From JAGOPY01 sp046484945 (GTDB lineage Bacteria > Bacteroidota > Bacteroidia > Bacteroidales > JAGOPY01): DNA of 64,000 bases. Positions within the stretch are counted from its first letter, which is position 1; each line of letters begins with the position of its first letter. Below the pieces are notes generated by a model, which saw only the letters and a list, made by a program, of their open reading frames with translations, was not told the DNA's origin and ran no database searches. Positions 8,643-17,674 of this stretch are shown one piece after another. The stretch spans positions 3,233-67,232 of the forward strand of contig JAWOHY010000026.1 of the NCBI GenBank assembly GCA_046484945.1, in the 5' to 3' direction. The position numbers and the translations under genes were made by a program.

Positions 8643-10427
8643 ATGGAATACAGCAAAAATTTGACAGGAGGCGATTTCCTGATCAATGAAGTCAGCGCTA
8701 AAGACATTTTTATTCCGGAAGAATTCAACGAGGAACAGAAAATGATCTCCCAGACCTGTGAAGATTTTCTTGAATCGGAAGTTTTTCCGATGCTTGACAG
8801 GATTGACAAGCAGGAGCTTGGGCTGATGCCGAAACTGCTTGGCAAAGCAGGAGAATTGGGATTGCTGGCCATCTCCATACCGGAGGAATATGAGGGTTTC
8901 GGGCAGTCGTTTCTGACCGCCATGCGTGCCAACGAATCGCTGGGGGCAGGGTATTCATTCACAGTGGCTTATTCTGCACATGTTGGTATCGGAACAATGC
9001 CTATCGTTTATTACGGTAACGAAGCACAAAAACAAAAATATCTTCCCAGGCTGGCTACCGGGGAATGGATTGCTGCTTATTGCCTTACTGAGCCCAATGC
9101 CGGTTCGGATGCCAACTCAGGCAGGACGAAGGCTACCTTATCGGACGACGGCATGCATTATATCCTGAATGGCCAGAAAATGTGGATTACCAACGGGGGA
9201 TTTGCCGATACGCTGATCGTTTTTGCCAAGATCGATAACGACAGGGTATTGAGTGCATTCATCGTGGAAAGCAACCTTCCCGGCATCAGTATGAACCCGG
9301 AAGAGAACAAGATGGGCATCAAAGGGTCATCTACCCGCCAGATATTTTTCAATGATGTAAAGGTTCCGGCAGAAAACCTGCTGGGAAAGCGTGGGGAAGG
9401 ATTTCGAATCGCACTGAACATCCTGCACATGGGAAGGATCAAGTTGGGCGGCATTGTGCTGGGGGCGGCCAAGCGCGCCATCAACCAGTCGGTCAATTAT
9501 GCCAACGAAAGAAAACAGTTCGGTTCGCTCCTGTCGAGTTTCGGGGCGATCAAGTCCAAGCTGGCAGAGCAGGTGATCAGGACATTTACCAATGAATCAG
9601 CGGTTTACAGGACCAGCAAGAACATTGAAGAGGCGGCTAAATTAAACCTGGCGGCCGGAATGGAAAAAGGGAAAGCCGAAATAGATGCGATTGCGAAATT
9701 CTCCGTAGAGTGTGCCATGTTAAAGGTATTCGGCTCGGAGGCGCTCGATTATGTTGTTGACGAAGCGGTCCAGATCTATGGCGGGATGGGTTATTCGGCG
9801 GAGGCGCCGGTTGACAGGGCGTATCGTGATTCCAGGATCAACAGGATATTTGAAGGGACCAATGAAATTAACCGGCTGCTGGCAGCCGATACAGCCATTA
9901 AGAAGGCGCAGAAGGGTGATTTCGACCTATTTACCAACGCAAAGGCGGTTTTTGAATCCATTGATTCACTGGAAGATATTATCCCGGAGTTTCCTGGTTA
10001 CTATGAAGAAAAGGCCCATTATATCCAGAATATGAAGAAGGCTGTATTGCTTGTCATTTATGCTTTTTCCGAAAGATTCAGAAAGAATCTGATCAACGAG
10101 CAGGAGATCATGATGAATGTTTCCGAAATGATGATGCAGCTATATGCGGCAGAGTCTACCCTTTTACGTGTTCAGAAAATGCATAAAACAACGGACGATA
10201 AGCACATCAGTATTTATCAGGACATCCTGGACATATTTATTTATGATGCGGCTGCCAGGATCATGAAATCGGGAAAAGATGCGCTCGGTGCCATTGAGGA
10301 GGGCGATCTGCTGGTCCGGCTGAACCAGGCCATCGAGATTTTTACCCGCGTAGCCCCTGTCAATGTAGTAGATGCCCGCCGCCGAATCGCCGACAGGCTG
10401 ATATACGACAACCGTTATACTTTCTGA
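8643..10427 (+). CDS. Acyl-CoA dehydrogenase, long (about 600 aa) type
   Basis: A 594-residue flavoprotein that oxidises acyl-CoA to trans-2-enoyl-CoA. The N- and middle domains contain AYCLTEPNAGSDANSG and MWITNGGFAD, which are FAD- and substrate-binding blocks. The C-terminal helical domain carries the catalytic Glu in INRIFEGTNEINR. About 150 extra residues follow that motif (residues 430-594), as in VLCAD/ACAD9-like enzymes; this extension usually mediates dimerisation. The chain-length preference is unknown. It lies 15 bp after clpC and converges with a second acyl-CoA dehydrogenase, with only 7 bp between their stops. Confidence 0.9.
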   Translation: MEYSKNLTGGDFLINEVSAKDIFIPEEFNEEQKMISQTCEDFLESEVFPMLDRIDKQELGLMPKLLGKAGELGLLAISIPEEYEGFGQSFLTAMRANESLGAGYSFTVAYSAHVGIGTMPIVYYGNEAQKQKYLPRLATGEWIAAYCLTEPNAGSDANSGRTKATLSDDGMHYILNGQKMWITNGGFADTLIVFAKIDNDRVLSAFIVESNLPGISMNPEENKMGIKGSSTRQIFFNDVKVPAENLLGKRGEGFRIALNILHMGRIKLGGIVLGAAKRAINQSVNYANERKQFGSLLSSFGAIKSKLAEQVIRTFTNESAVYRTSKNIEEAAKLNLAAGMEKGKAEIDAIAKFSVECAMLKVFGSEALDYVVDEAVQIYGGMGYSAEAPVDRAYRDSRINRIFEGTNEINRLLAADTAIKKAQKGDFDLFTNAKAVFESIDSLEDIIPEFPGYYEEKAHYIQNMKKAVLLVIYAFSERFRKNLINEQEIMMNVSEMMMQLYAAESTLLRVQKMHKTTDDKHISIYQDILDIFIYDAAARIMKSGKDALGAIEEGDLLVRLNQAIEIFTRVAPVNVVDARRRIADRLIYDNRYTF

Positions 10428-10434
10428 TTATATC

Positions 10435-11577
10435 TTACTTAAGAATATGTTTTGAAACGACCAGCCGGTTGACCTGGTTGGTGCCTTCATAGATTTGTGA
10501 TAATTTGGCATCCCGCATCATCTTTTCCACTGGATGTTCCCTTGAGTAGCCCTCTCCTCCCATCACCTGAACTGCATCGGTGGTCACTTTCATGGCAACA
10601 TCCGTGGCATAATACTTCGACATGGCGGATAACTTCGAGAAATCTTTTTGCTGGGTGTCATAAGCCCAGGCAGCTCTCCACACCAGCATCCGGGCAGCCT
10701 CAATTTCGGTGGCCATATCGGACAGCATAAAGGAAACCCCTTGCAAAGCGGTGACGGGATGTCCGAACTGTATTCTGTTCTTTGCCCATTCACGGGAATA
10801 ATCATATGCTGACCTTGCATTGCCGACAGCTGCACCCGCCACTCCGGTACGGGTGCGGTCGAATGTTTTCATGGCGATCAGAAAACCATACCCTTCACCC
10901 CCCAGCAGGTTGGTGGCCGGTACTTCGACATTCTCAAAAACAATCTCATTCTGGACCGAGGCCCGCTGTCCCATTTTTTCAAGCCTGGATATCATCCTGA
11001 TCCCGGGGGAGTCTTTCTGGATGGCAAACGCGCTCAAACTGCGCGACCCCCGTTCCGGGTCAACCAGGGCAAAAACGGTGATATATTCTGCTACTTCTCC
11101 GTTGGTAATGAACCGCTTGTGCCCGTTAACAATATATTTATCCCCGTGTTTGATCGCGGTGGTCTTGATTCCCTGCACGTCACTGCCGGCATTGGGCTCG
11201 GTCAATGCGTAGGCGGCGACACCTTTTTTTTCGATGATCTCTCCAAAGAACCGCTTTTTTTGCTCGTCTGATCCTGTGAGTAGTAACGGGGTGAGGGCCA
11301 GGGTACTGGCGTCAATGCAAATGCCAATGCCGGTGCACCCGTAACCCAGTTCTTCGGAAGATAATGCCCCGTCTAAAATGCTGAAGTTTTGTCCACCGTA
11401 TTCCACTGGCAGCGATGCATTGATAATTTTTTCGTCATAAGCTGCATGGACAATATCCCAGGGAAAAGTTGCCAGTTCGTCATATTTCATCCTGTTGGGA
11501 ACGATCCAGCGGTTAGAGAAATCGCGGTATTTTTCAATGATTTCCTGTTGTCTTTTATCCAGTTGAAAATCAAGCAT
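10435..11577 (-). CDS. Acyl-CoA dehydrogenase, short (about 380 aa) type
   Basis: The 380-residue length is typical of SCAD/butyryl-CoA dehydrogenase-like enzymes. Visible motifs are AYALTEPNAGSDVQG, KRFITNGEVAEY, VQVMGGEGYSREHPVE and the catalytic Glu in SQIYEGTNQVNR. It would need an electron-transfer flavoprotein, which is not encoded here. It converges with the longer acyl-CoA dehydrogenase, so the two are separate transcription units despite adjacency. A promoter box lies upstream at 11,615-11,622. Confidence 0.9.
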   Translation of the reverse strand: MLDFQLDKRQQEIIEKYRDFSNRWIVPNRMKYDELATFPWDIVHAAYDEKIINASLPVEYGGQNFSILDGALSSEELGYGCTGIGICIDASTLALTPLLLTGSDEQKKRFFGEIIEKKGVAAYALTEPNAGSDVQGIKTTAIKHGDKYIVNGHKRFITNGEVAEYITVFALVDPERGSRSLSAFAIQKDSPGIRMISRLEKMGQRASVQNEIVFENVEVPATNLLGGEGYGFLIAMKTFDRTRTGVAGAAVGNARSAYDYSREWAKNRIQFGHPVTALQGVSFMLSDMATEIEAARMLVWRAAWAYDTQQKDFSKLSAMSKYYATDVAMKVTTDAVQVMGGEGYSREHPVEKMMRDAKLSQIYEGTNQVNRLVVSKHILK

Positions 11578-11614
11578 AAGGGATGTATTAATGGTTTGAC
11601 ATAAATATTCCTAA

Positions 11615-11646
11615 CAAAGATAGCAGAATATTTCAATGCCTGACAA
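11615..11646 (-). promoter_or_regulatory. Promoter for the short acyl-CoA dehydrogenase (TTG, 21 bp, TATCTTTG)
   Basis: On the minus strand a TTG (11,644-11,646) precedes TATCTTTG (11,615-11,622) by 21 bp, close to the Bacteroidota -33/-7 arrangement. The gene start follows 37 bp later. Confidence 0.45.
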
Positions 11647-11663
11647 CAGAAGACAGGGAATTA

Positions 11664-12497
11664 TCAGCACTTATCGCAATTAAAACTGCGGTTGTACATT
11701 TCCATGGCTTTCAGGCTCATCCCCATATTCGAGAAGCCCCCGTCGTGATAAAGATTTTGCATGGTAACCTTTTTGGTGAGATCCGAAAAGAGGGTAATGC
11801 AGTAACCGGCACAGTCTTCTGCTGTTGCGTTACCAAGGGGCGACATCCTGTCGGTAAAATCCATCAGGCCGCTCATTACCCGGACCCCGCTGCCGGCTGT
11901 TGTCAAGGTCGGAGACTGTGAGATCGTATTTATCCTGACTTTCTTCTCCCGTCCGTAGATATATCCGAAGCTCCTGGCTATCGATTCCAGAAGCGCCTTG
12001 GCATCGGCCATGTCATTGTAGGCGTAAAGGGTACGTTGGGCTGCAATGTAAGAAAGAGCGACCACCGAACCCCATTCATTGATGGCATCCAGCCGGAAAG
12101 CAGTTTGCAACATCTTATGAAAAGATACAGAAGAGATGTCGAGGGTGGTTTTGAAAAAATCATAATTTACATCATTGTAAACCCTTTTCTTCCTGACGTT
12201 CATCGACATACCGATAGAATGGAGCACAAAATCGATTTTTCCGCCCAGGATTGCCATTGACTCGACAAATACCTTTTCCAGGTCCGACGTACTGGTGGCA
12301 TCTGCGGGTATTACAACCGCGTCACATCGGGCAGCCAGTTCCTCAACCGTTCCAAAACGGATGGCTGTTGGGGTATTCGACAGGGTGAACCGGGCCCCTT
12401 CCTCGTGTGATTTCAGGGCGATCTGCCATGCAATGGATTTTTCGTCCAGTGCACCGAATATGACCCCTCTTTTTCCTTTGAGCAGATTGTATGCCAT
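11664..12497 (-). CDS. fabI: Enoyl-[acyl-carrier-protein] reductase (NADH), FabI type
   Basis: A 277-residue short-chain dehydrogenase that performs the last reduction step of fatty-acid elongation. The N-terminus KGKRGVIFGALDEKSIAWQI is the atypical FabI nucleotide-binding motif. The FabI-type active site Tyr-x6-Lys is present in YAYNDMADAKALLE, after SYIAAQRTL. The substrate-binding loop region SPTLTTAGSGV is intact. The C-terminal tail with two cysteines (FNCDKC) is seen in other Bacteroidota FabI proteins. recN starts its own reading frame upstream on the same strand, with a 21-bp gap, so fabI may be the last gene of that operon. Confidence 0.93.
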   Translation of the reverse strand: MAYNLLKGKRGVIFGALDEKSIAWQIALKSHEEGARFTLSNTPTAIRFGTVEELAARCDAVVIPADATSTSDLEKVFVESMAILGGKIDFVLHSIGMSMNVRKKRVYNDVNYDFFKTTLDISSVSFHKMLQTAFRLDAINEWGSVVALSYIAAQRTLYAYNDMADAKALLESIARSFGYIYGREKKVRINTISQSPTLTTAGSGVRVMSGLMDFTDRMSPLGNATAEDCAGYCITLFSDLTKKVTMQNLYHDGGFSNMGMSLKAMEMYNRSFNCDKC

Positions 12498-12518
12498 AAT
12501 GAAGATTTTTATGATTTA

Positions 12519-14195
12519 CTACTCCGTGGCTACTTCAGGCAATGTTTCCAAAAGCTCCCTGGCTGCCGCAACAGAAGCCGGGGAGGTATCCTTCCCCCCG
12601 ATCATTTTTGCCAGTTCGGTAACCCTTTCCTGTGAGTTGAGCAGTTTGATCTGTGAATAAGTAATGCTATCAACGAGTTCTTTATAAACGGTAAACTGGT
12701 GTGTCGCTTTCCCTGCAATCTGCGGAAGATGGGTGATGACTATGACCTGCATTCTAACTGCTGCCGCAGCCAGCACATCCCCTACCCTTCCGGCAATATC
12801 GCCTGAAATTCCGTTATCGATCTCATCAAAGACAATGGTAGGCAGCCGTGTTTTTTCTGAAACAATGGATTTAATGCTTAGCATCACCCTCGACAACTCC
12901 CCGCCGGAAGCGATGTCAGCCAGGGGTTTGGGGGAATATCCCTTATTGGCATTGAAATAAAAACCGATCACATCCCTGCCCAACAGGCCGGGTTCAGTTT
13001 CCTCCTGGTGCCTGATCTCAAACTGGCATTCGGGCATGCCCATGTGCCTGAGCCTGGTAACGATCTCCTTCTCCAGTGAAGGAAACACTGCAATTCGCGC
13101 CCCTGTTAACCGGACGGCCCGGGAAGAAATATCCGAAAAAAGACCGTTGATCAATTGTTCCTGCTGCACGATCTGTTCTTCCAGGGAAGAGTAATCTTCC
13201 AGTTCTGCATGCAGACTGTCCCGCATATCCAACAACTCCTGAATGGTGTTTACCTGGTGCTTCCGCTGTAAACGGTATATCATATCAAGACGTTGTTGCA
13301 CCTGGTATAATTCATCGGGATTAACATCCAGACCATCCAGCATTCCATTCAGTTCCTGGTAAATATCTTTCAGGTCAATCAGATTAGAGCTTACTCTGCC
13401 TGTAATGTCCTCAAGTCCTGAATAATATGCCGATACTTTCTTTAAAGTGCCTTCTGCGTCAACCAGGGAGGTGATCATGCCCCTTTCTTCCTGCCCCAGG
13501 ATCTCTGTGACTCTGTGCAAACCATTCTTTATTTCCTCAGCATGAGCCAGTAAAGACTGCCGGTTTTCCAGAATTTCCTGTTCATCGGCAGCGAGTTTGG
13601 CTGCCATGAGTTCTTCCAGTAGAAACAGTTTAAAATCATAAGCAGACCGGCCTGATTTTTCCTTTTCCCTTAACTCGTTCAGATATGCAACATTTTTTTG
13701 CCATAGGTGAAATTGCAGCTGATAATCAAATAGTTCTGATTCAAGGCCTGCATAATTGTCGATTACCGATAACTGGAAACCCGGATCCTGTAATGAGGTG
13801 GTGGCGTGCTGGGCATGTATGTCGATCAATTTGTCGCCCAGAGCTTTTAAAATCGTGAGATTAACAGGCGTATCGTTGATAAATGCCCGTGTTTTGCCAT
13901 TCGGGTATATTTCCCTTCGTAATACCGTATCGTTGTCATAATCGAGCCCTGTTTCCTCAAAAAATGAATGCAGGTGATAATTCGCGATATGAAATGTTCC
14001 CTCAACCACACATTTTCGGTCAGGATTTGACAGGATCTGGGTGTCGGCTCTTTTACCCAGCACCAGATCAAGGGCGTCCATCAGGATGGATTTACCGGCG
14101 CCGGTTTCACCCGTTATGGCGGTAAAACCCTGAGCAAAACCAATATCCAGGCGATCGATCAGTGCATAGTTTTCTATGAACAAATGCTTTAGCAT
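12519..14195 (-). CDS. recN: DNA repair protein RecN
   Basis: A 558-residue SMC-like ATPase for double-strand-break repair. Walker A GETGAGKS is at residues 29-36. It is followed by a long central coiled-coil region (about 150-370). The ABC signature SGGELSRVM and Walker B PTIVFDEIDNGISG lie near residues 455-500. The order and length match RecN rather than RecF or SMC. It lies 11 bp after the porD-like gene on the same strand and begins the distal part of a bamD-rpoZ-coaBC-porD-recN series. Confidence 0.95.
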   Translation of the reverse strand: MLKHLFIENYALIDRLDIGFAQGFTAITGETGAGKSILMDALDLVLGKRADTQILSNPDRKCVVEGTFHIANYHLHSFFEETGLDYDNDTVLRREIYPNGKTRAFINDTPVNLTILKALGDKLIDIHAQHATTSLQDPGFQLSVIDNYAGLESELFDYQLQFHLWQKNVAYLNELREKEKSGRSAYDFKLFLLEELMAAKLAADEQEILENRQSLLAHAEEIKNGLHRVTEILGQEERGMITSLVDAEGTLKKVSAYYSGLEDITGRVSSNLIDLKDIYQELNGMLDGLDVNPDELYQVQQRLDMIYRLQRKHQVNTIQELLDMRDSLHAELEDYSSLEEQIVQQEQLINGLFSDISSRAVRLTGARIAVFPSLEKEIVTRLRHMGMPECQFEIRHQEETEPGLLGRDVIGFYFNANKGYSPKPLADIASGGELSRVMLSIKSIVSEKTRLPTIVFDEIDNGISGDIAGRVGDVLAAAAVRMQVIVITHLPQIAGKATHQFTVYKELVDSITYSQIKLLNSQERVTELAKMIGGKDTSPASVAAARELLETLPEVATE

Positions 14196-14206
14196 ACGAG
14201 ATTTGC

Positions 14207-15103
14207 CTAATTCTGAAGAATTTTCTGATAAGTCATGGTATTGGCCGGGTCGATTTCGCGAAGCAGATTATAAGCATCGTTTTTTTCTGATGTAGTACCT
14301 TCGGAAAAAACATTTACCAGTTCATCCCTTTTCGAGTCAGCGATAATCTGGAGAAACAACAAATTAGGCCTTGACTTTTTTATCTGCTGGATGTATTTCA
14401 GGGTTTCCAGGATCACTTTTCTGCCCTTTTCAGGTGTTTCAAACATAACATCGAGTCCCTGAAGATGATACTCATAATAGAAATTCCGGATGCCTACATA
14501 GGACGGGTTAGTTATATTTTCAAGCAGCCAGAACCTGTTACGGGTACTTTCAGAAGATTTCCAGCCCCGGTATTCATAATTTTGTGCATTATTTACAACC
14601 TGCTGGGCAGCTTCAAAATATGGGTTTCCGCCCAGCCTGGAAAAGGAGTCGAAGTCAAGACCTAACATAACGTAGGCATAATATGCCAGGACAGAGGTAA
14701 GGTTGGAGGAGAACATTCCCTGGTTGAAATCGAGCGGCTGGTTTTCAATATAATTTATCTCAATGTCTCTGTCGATATAATTAAAGAGAATTGTATTATA
14801 CGTTGAATTAAACACGGGTCTTCTGAGTGCAATGGTCAGTTCACATTTATAAATATTGCCGGCAGGCTGTTCCAGGATAGTCCATAACATGGAGCATTCA
14901 AGCCGTTCATAATACTGGTACTTGTAATTGGTGAAGCTCTGGTTGTTCATGAATTCATACATGGCGCTCCGAAGTGTTTCAAATACCCTTCTGTCGGATG
15001 TCTGAATTTGCTGCGAATTTACTTCAACCGAGCAAATAAATTCCTGTCCTTTCAGGTTAAAAAGCAACAGGCTCAATATGGTTATGATGATCCCTTTAAA
15101 CAT
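14207..15103 (-). CDS. porD: PorD-type (DUF4835) protein of the type IX secretion system
   Basis: About 298 residues from the ATG at 15,103; a Met five codons earlier is possible. It begins with a signal peptide (MFKGIIITILSLLLFNLKG, then QEF). The next part (FICSVEVNSQQIQTSDRRVF) and later LTSVLAYYAYVMLGLDFDSF match the DUF4835 family. As I recall, that family was renamed PorD because of its link to T9SS function. Its place between coaBC and recN is the usual Bacteroidota order. Its exact role is not known to me, and the name rests on family recall rather than a search. Confidence 0.75.
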   Translation of the reverse strand: MFKGIIITILSLLLFNLKGQEFICSVEVNSQQIQTSDRRVFETLRSAMYEFMNNQSFTNYKYQYYERLECSMLWTILEQPAGNIYKCELTIALRRPVFNSTYNTILFNYIDRDIEINYIENQPLDFNQGMFSSNLTSVLAYYAYVMLGLDFDSFSRLGGNPYFEAAQQVVNNAQNYEYRGWKSSESTRNRFWLLENITNPSYVGIRNFYYEYHLQGLDVMFETPEKGRKVILETLKYIQQIKKSRPNLLFLQIIADSKRDELVNVFSEGTTSEKNDAYNLLREIDPANTMTYQKILQN

Positions 15104-15143
15104 AAAGTATATATTCAATCAAGGCGTGTTAAATAATTATATA

Positions 15144-16343
15144 TCAGATTACTGATGCAATAATTCTGACAATATCTTTGGCAATTTCCGGTTTGGATTT
15201 CAGGGGCAGGTGCTGAACATTTCCATTGGATGAAAGGATGGTCACTTTATTTGTCGGTTTATTAAAGCCGGCTCCTTCATCGTTCAGGGAATTCAGGAAA
15301 ATCATATCCAGGTTTTTATCATTGAGTTTTTTCCTGGCATTTTCCTCTTCATTTTCTGTTTCAAGGGCGAATCCGGCAAGAAATTGTCCTGGTGTTTTAC
15401 TTTTACCGAGTTCAGCCAGGATGTCTTTAGTTAGTGAAAGTTTCAGCGCTGTGGGTTTGGCTGATTTCTTGATTTTCAAAGGGGAAGGGCTTGCCGGAGA
15501 AAAATCAGCCACAGCGGCAGCCATGACAATAATATCTTTGGCGCTGGCGGCCGCGATACATTCATCAAACATTTCAGCGGCGGTAACCACATCAATTCTG
15601 TGGATCCCGGTCATTTCATTTTGAATACTCACCGGTCCGGAAATGAGTGTGACATCTGCCCCCTGCCTTGCAAATTCATCTGCAATGCAGAATCCCATCA
15701 ACCCTGAGGAATGATTGCCGATAAACCGCACCGGATCGATTGGTTCATAGGTTGGGCCTGCAGTTACCATTACTTTCTTACCGTAGAAAGGCGCATTTTT
15801 TAAATTAAAGAATTCACTGATCAAGTCGAAGACAATCTCCGGCTCTTCCATTCTTCCGGCGCCGCATAGTCCACTGGCGAGTTCGCCGACGGTAGGCTCG
15901 ATCAGGTGGTGCCCGTATGACCTAATGATCTCTATATTTTTTTGTGTAGTGGGGTGCCGGAACATGTCCAGGTCCATGGCAGGGGCGAAAAATACCGGGC
16001 ATTTGGCTGACAGGTAAGCTGTCATCAGGAAATTATCGGCTATCCCGTGGGCCATCTTTGCCAGGGTATTGGCCGTTATTGGGGCAAGCAGGTATAAATC
16101 AGCCCATTGACCAAGTTCCACATGGCTATTCCATGCCCCGGTATTGCTGTCAAACGGTTCGATTATGACCGGATGGCCGGAAAGGGTTGATAATGTAAGG
16201 GGGGTGATAAAATCCTTTGCGGCCGGTGTCATCATCACTTTGACATCAGCCCCCTCTTTCTTGAATAGCCGGATAAGCGCCGGTATTTTAAATGCGGCAA
16301 TGCTTCCGGTTATTCCTATGACTATTTTTTTCCCTTTCAGCAT
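15144..16343 (-). CDS. coaBC: Bifunctional phosphopantothenoylcysteine decarboxylase / phosphopantothenate-cysteine ligase
   Basis: A 399-residue bifunctional enzyme of coenzyme A biosynthesis. The N-terminal FMN-binding CoaC half shows GITGSIAAFK and the PAMDLDMF motif. Its catalytic Cys lies in ELASGLCGAGRMEEP. The C-terminal CoaB half begins with VTAGPTYEPIDPVRFIGNHS and carries MAAAVADFSP. Length and domain order are standard. It sits inside the bamD-rpoZ-coaBC-porD-recN operon, 15 bp downstream of rpoZ. Confidence 0.95.
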   Translation of the reverse strand: MLKGKKIVIGITGSIAAFKIPALIRLFKKEGADVKVMMTPAAKDFITPLTLSTLSGHPVIIEPFDSNTGAWNSHVELGQWADLYLLAPITANTLAKMAHGIADNFLMTAYLSAKCPVFFAPAMDLDMFRHPTTQKNIEIIRSYGHHLIEPTVGELASGLCGAGRMEEPEIVFDLISEFFNLKNAPFYGKKVMVTAGPTYEPIDPVRFIGNHSSGLMGFCIADEFARQGADVTLISGPVSIQNEMTGIHRIDVVTAAEMFDECIAAASAKDIIVMAAAVADFSPASPSPLKIKKSAKPTALKLSLTKDILAELGKSKTPGQFLAGFALETENEEENARKKLNDKNLDMIFLNSLNDEGAGFNKPTNKVTILSSNGNVQHLPLKSKPEIAKDIVRIIASVI

Positions 16344-16358
16344 TTCACCGGGACGGGT

Positions 16359-16694
16359 TTATATTTTCTTCTTTAGCTCACGGTGCGGATTACGAAAATA
16401 TATCTGTTTACCGAGGAACTCGTGAACAGCGATCAATGTCGGTTTTGGGAGCCGTTCATAATAACGTGCAATTTCAATCTGTTCCTTGTTTTCAAAAACC
16501 TCTTCCAGATTGTCACTTGTCGTGGCGAATTCTTCAATTTTCTTATTCAGTTCATCTTTTATCTCAAGTGAGATCTGGTTCGCCCGCTTGGACAAAACAA
16601 CCACACTTTCGTAAATATTTTCCGTCTGTTGACTGAATTTACGTGTGTCGCGGGTGATGGCTTCCGATTCTGTCTTAACCTTTTTATAGTCCAT
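16359..16694 (-). CDS. rpoZ: DNA-directed RNA polymerase omega subunit (Bacteroidota type)
   Basis: A 111-residue protein. The block YESVVVLSKRANQISLEIKD corresponds to the Rpb6/omega core, where R-A-x-Q-I/L is conserved. The Bacteroidota form is longer at the C-terminus than E. coli RpoZ, with KPTLIAVHEFLGKQI after an acidic linker. It is flanked by bamD (5 bp away) and coaBC (15 bp), the usual neighbours in this phylum. That synteny is the main support, given the short match. Confidence 0.8.
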   Translation of the reverse strand: MDYKKVKTESEAITRDTRKFSQQTENIYESVVVLSKRANQISLEIKDELNKKIEEFATTSDNLEEVFENKEQIEIARYYERLPKPTLIAVHEFLGKQIYFRNPHRELKKKI

Positions 16695-16699
16695 ATGAA

Positions 16700-17524
16700 T
16701 TAATTAATGATTTCGTTTTCAGCGGAGGGGTCATCCTGTTGTATTTTGGCCAGGACCACCCGTTTGATACTATTGGCATCCCGCAAAAATTTGCTGTCAG
16801 GGTAATGGAATACCAATTCATTATAAGCATCCAATGCGGATTGATAACGTTCAGATTGCTTTGTAATTACACTGTTGATGGCGTAATTGTAATATGATCG
16901 TAAAATATTATAGAGAATCTGCTCTTTGTAATCTGTATCGGGATATTCCTTCAGGATATTCTCAAAGGATTTGATGGCCGATTCGTATAATCTCATTTTA
17001 AAATAGATGTTGGCAATGTCAATATCTTTTCTCTGCAGTTTTGCCTGGAGCATGTTGATCAGGTCGGCAGCTTCAGATACCCGTTCGCTGTCGGGGTAAT
17101 AGTCGATGAACAGCTGCAGCTCCCTGATGGCTGTGTAGGTATTTGTCTGGTCCAGTGACGATTTAGGTGAGTCAAGATAATAACAGTACGCATTCATGAA
17201 GAGGGCCTCCTCGGCATACTGACTCCGCGGATAATTATTCACAAAACGTTTGAAATAATAACTGGCCAGTACATAATCTCTTTGATGGTAATGACAGTAG
17301 GCATAGTAAAACTGCATTTTCTCTGCCTTGTCGGTCCCCTGGTAAAAGTTGATCAGTGTCTGGAACAACTGCAGGGATCGATAATAGTCCTGTTTCTCAT
17401 AATAGTCAATCGCAGCGGCATATTTAGCCTCATTATCAGTGCTTTTTAGAAGTTTTTGGTGTTTTCCGCAACTTACCAGCAAAAGAATGGTCAGGACAAG
17501 TAATATGTTCAATCTGAAAAACAT
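16700..17524 (-). CDS. bamD: Outer membrane protein assembly factor BamD (lipoprotein)
   Basis: 274 residues with a lipoprotein signal peptide ending in the lipobox LLVSC (Cys about residue 19). It is followed by about five TPR-like repeats typical of BamD/YfiO (YYEKQDYYRSLQLFQTLINF, then YYFKRFVNNYPRSQYAEEA). It would anchor in the outer membrane periplasmic face and help BamA insert beta-barrels. It is the first gene of the rpoZ-coaBC-porD-recN series. A TAnnTTTG box lies only five bases before its start codon, which suggests a leaderless or nearly leaderless mRNA. Confidence 0.9.
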   Translation of the reverse strand: MFFRLNILLVLTILLLVSCGKHQKLLKSTDNEAKYAAAIDYYEKQDYYRSLQLFQTLINFYQGTDKAEKMQFYYAYCHYHQRDYVLASYYFKRFVNNYPRSQYAEEALFMNAYCYYLDSPKSSLDQTNTYTAIRELQLFIDYYPDSERVSEAADLINMLQAKLQRKDIDIANIYFKMRLYESAIKSFENILKEYPDTDYKEQILYNILRSYYNYAINSVITKQSERYQSALDAYNELVFHYPDSKFLRDANSIKRVVLAKIQQDDPSAENEIIN

Positions 17525-17528
17525 CGGG

Positions 17529-17536
17529 CAAAATTA
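17529..17536 (-). promoter_or_regulatory. Promoter -7 box (TAATTTTG, minus strand) abutting bamD
   Basis: The minus-strand sequence is TAATTTTG, only 4 nt before the start codon at 17,524. If used, the transcript would begin at or within the first codon. Confidence 0.4.
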
Positions 17537-17594
17537 CAAAAATTCAATGAACTCATAACGGGCAATGCGGGTAATTATTATCATTTTCAATTCA

Positions 17595-17625
17595 TTTGAC
17601 AAATCTGAATAAATTGATAATTTTG
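17595..17625 (+). promoter_or_regulatory. Promoter for the alpha-oxoamine synthase (TTTG, 19 bp, TAATTTTG)
   Basis: TTTG at 17,595-17,598 and TAATTTTG at 17,618-17,625 are 19 bp apart, a full match to the Bacteroidota -33/-7 arrangement. The coding start at 17,675 follows 49 nt later. Confidence 0.65.
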
Positions 17626-17674
17626 CTGCTGAATTCAATTCAAATTTTTTTTGGTCATTTAAAAAATCAGTATC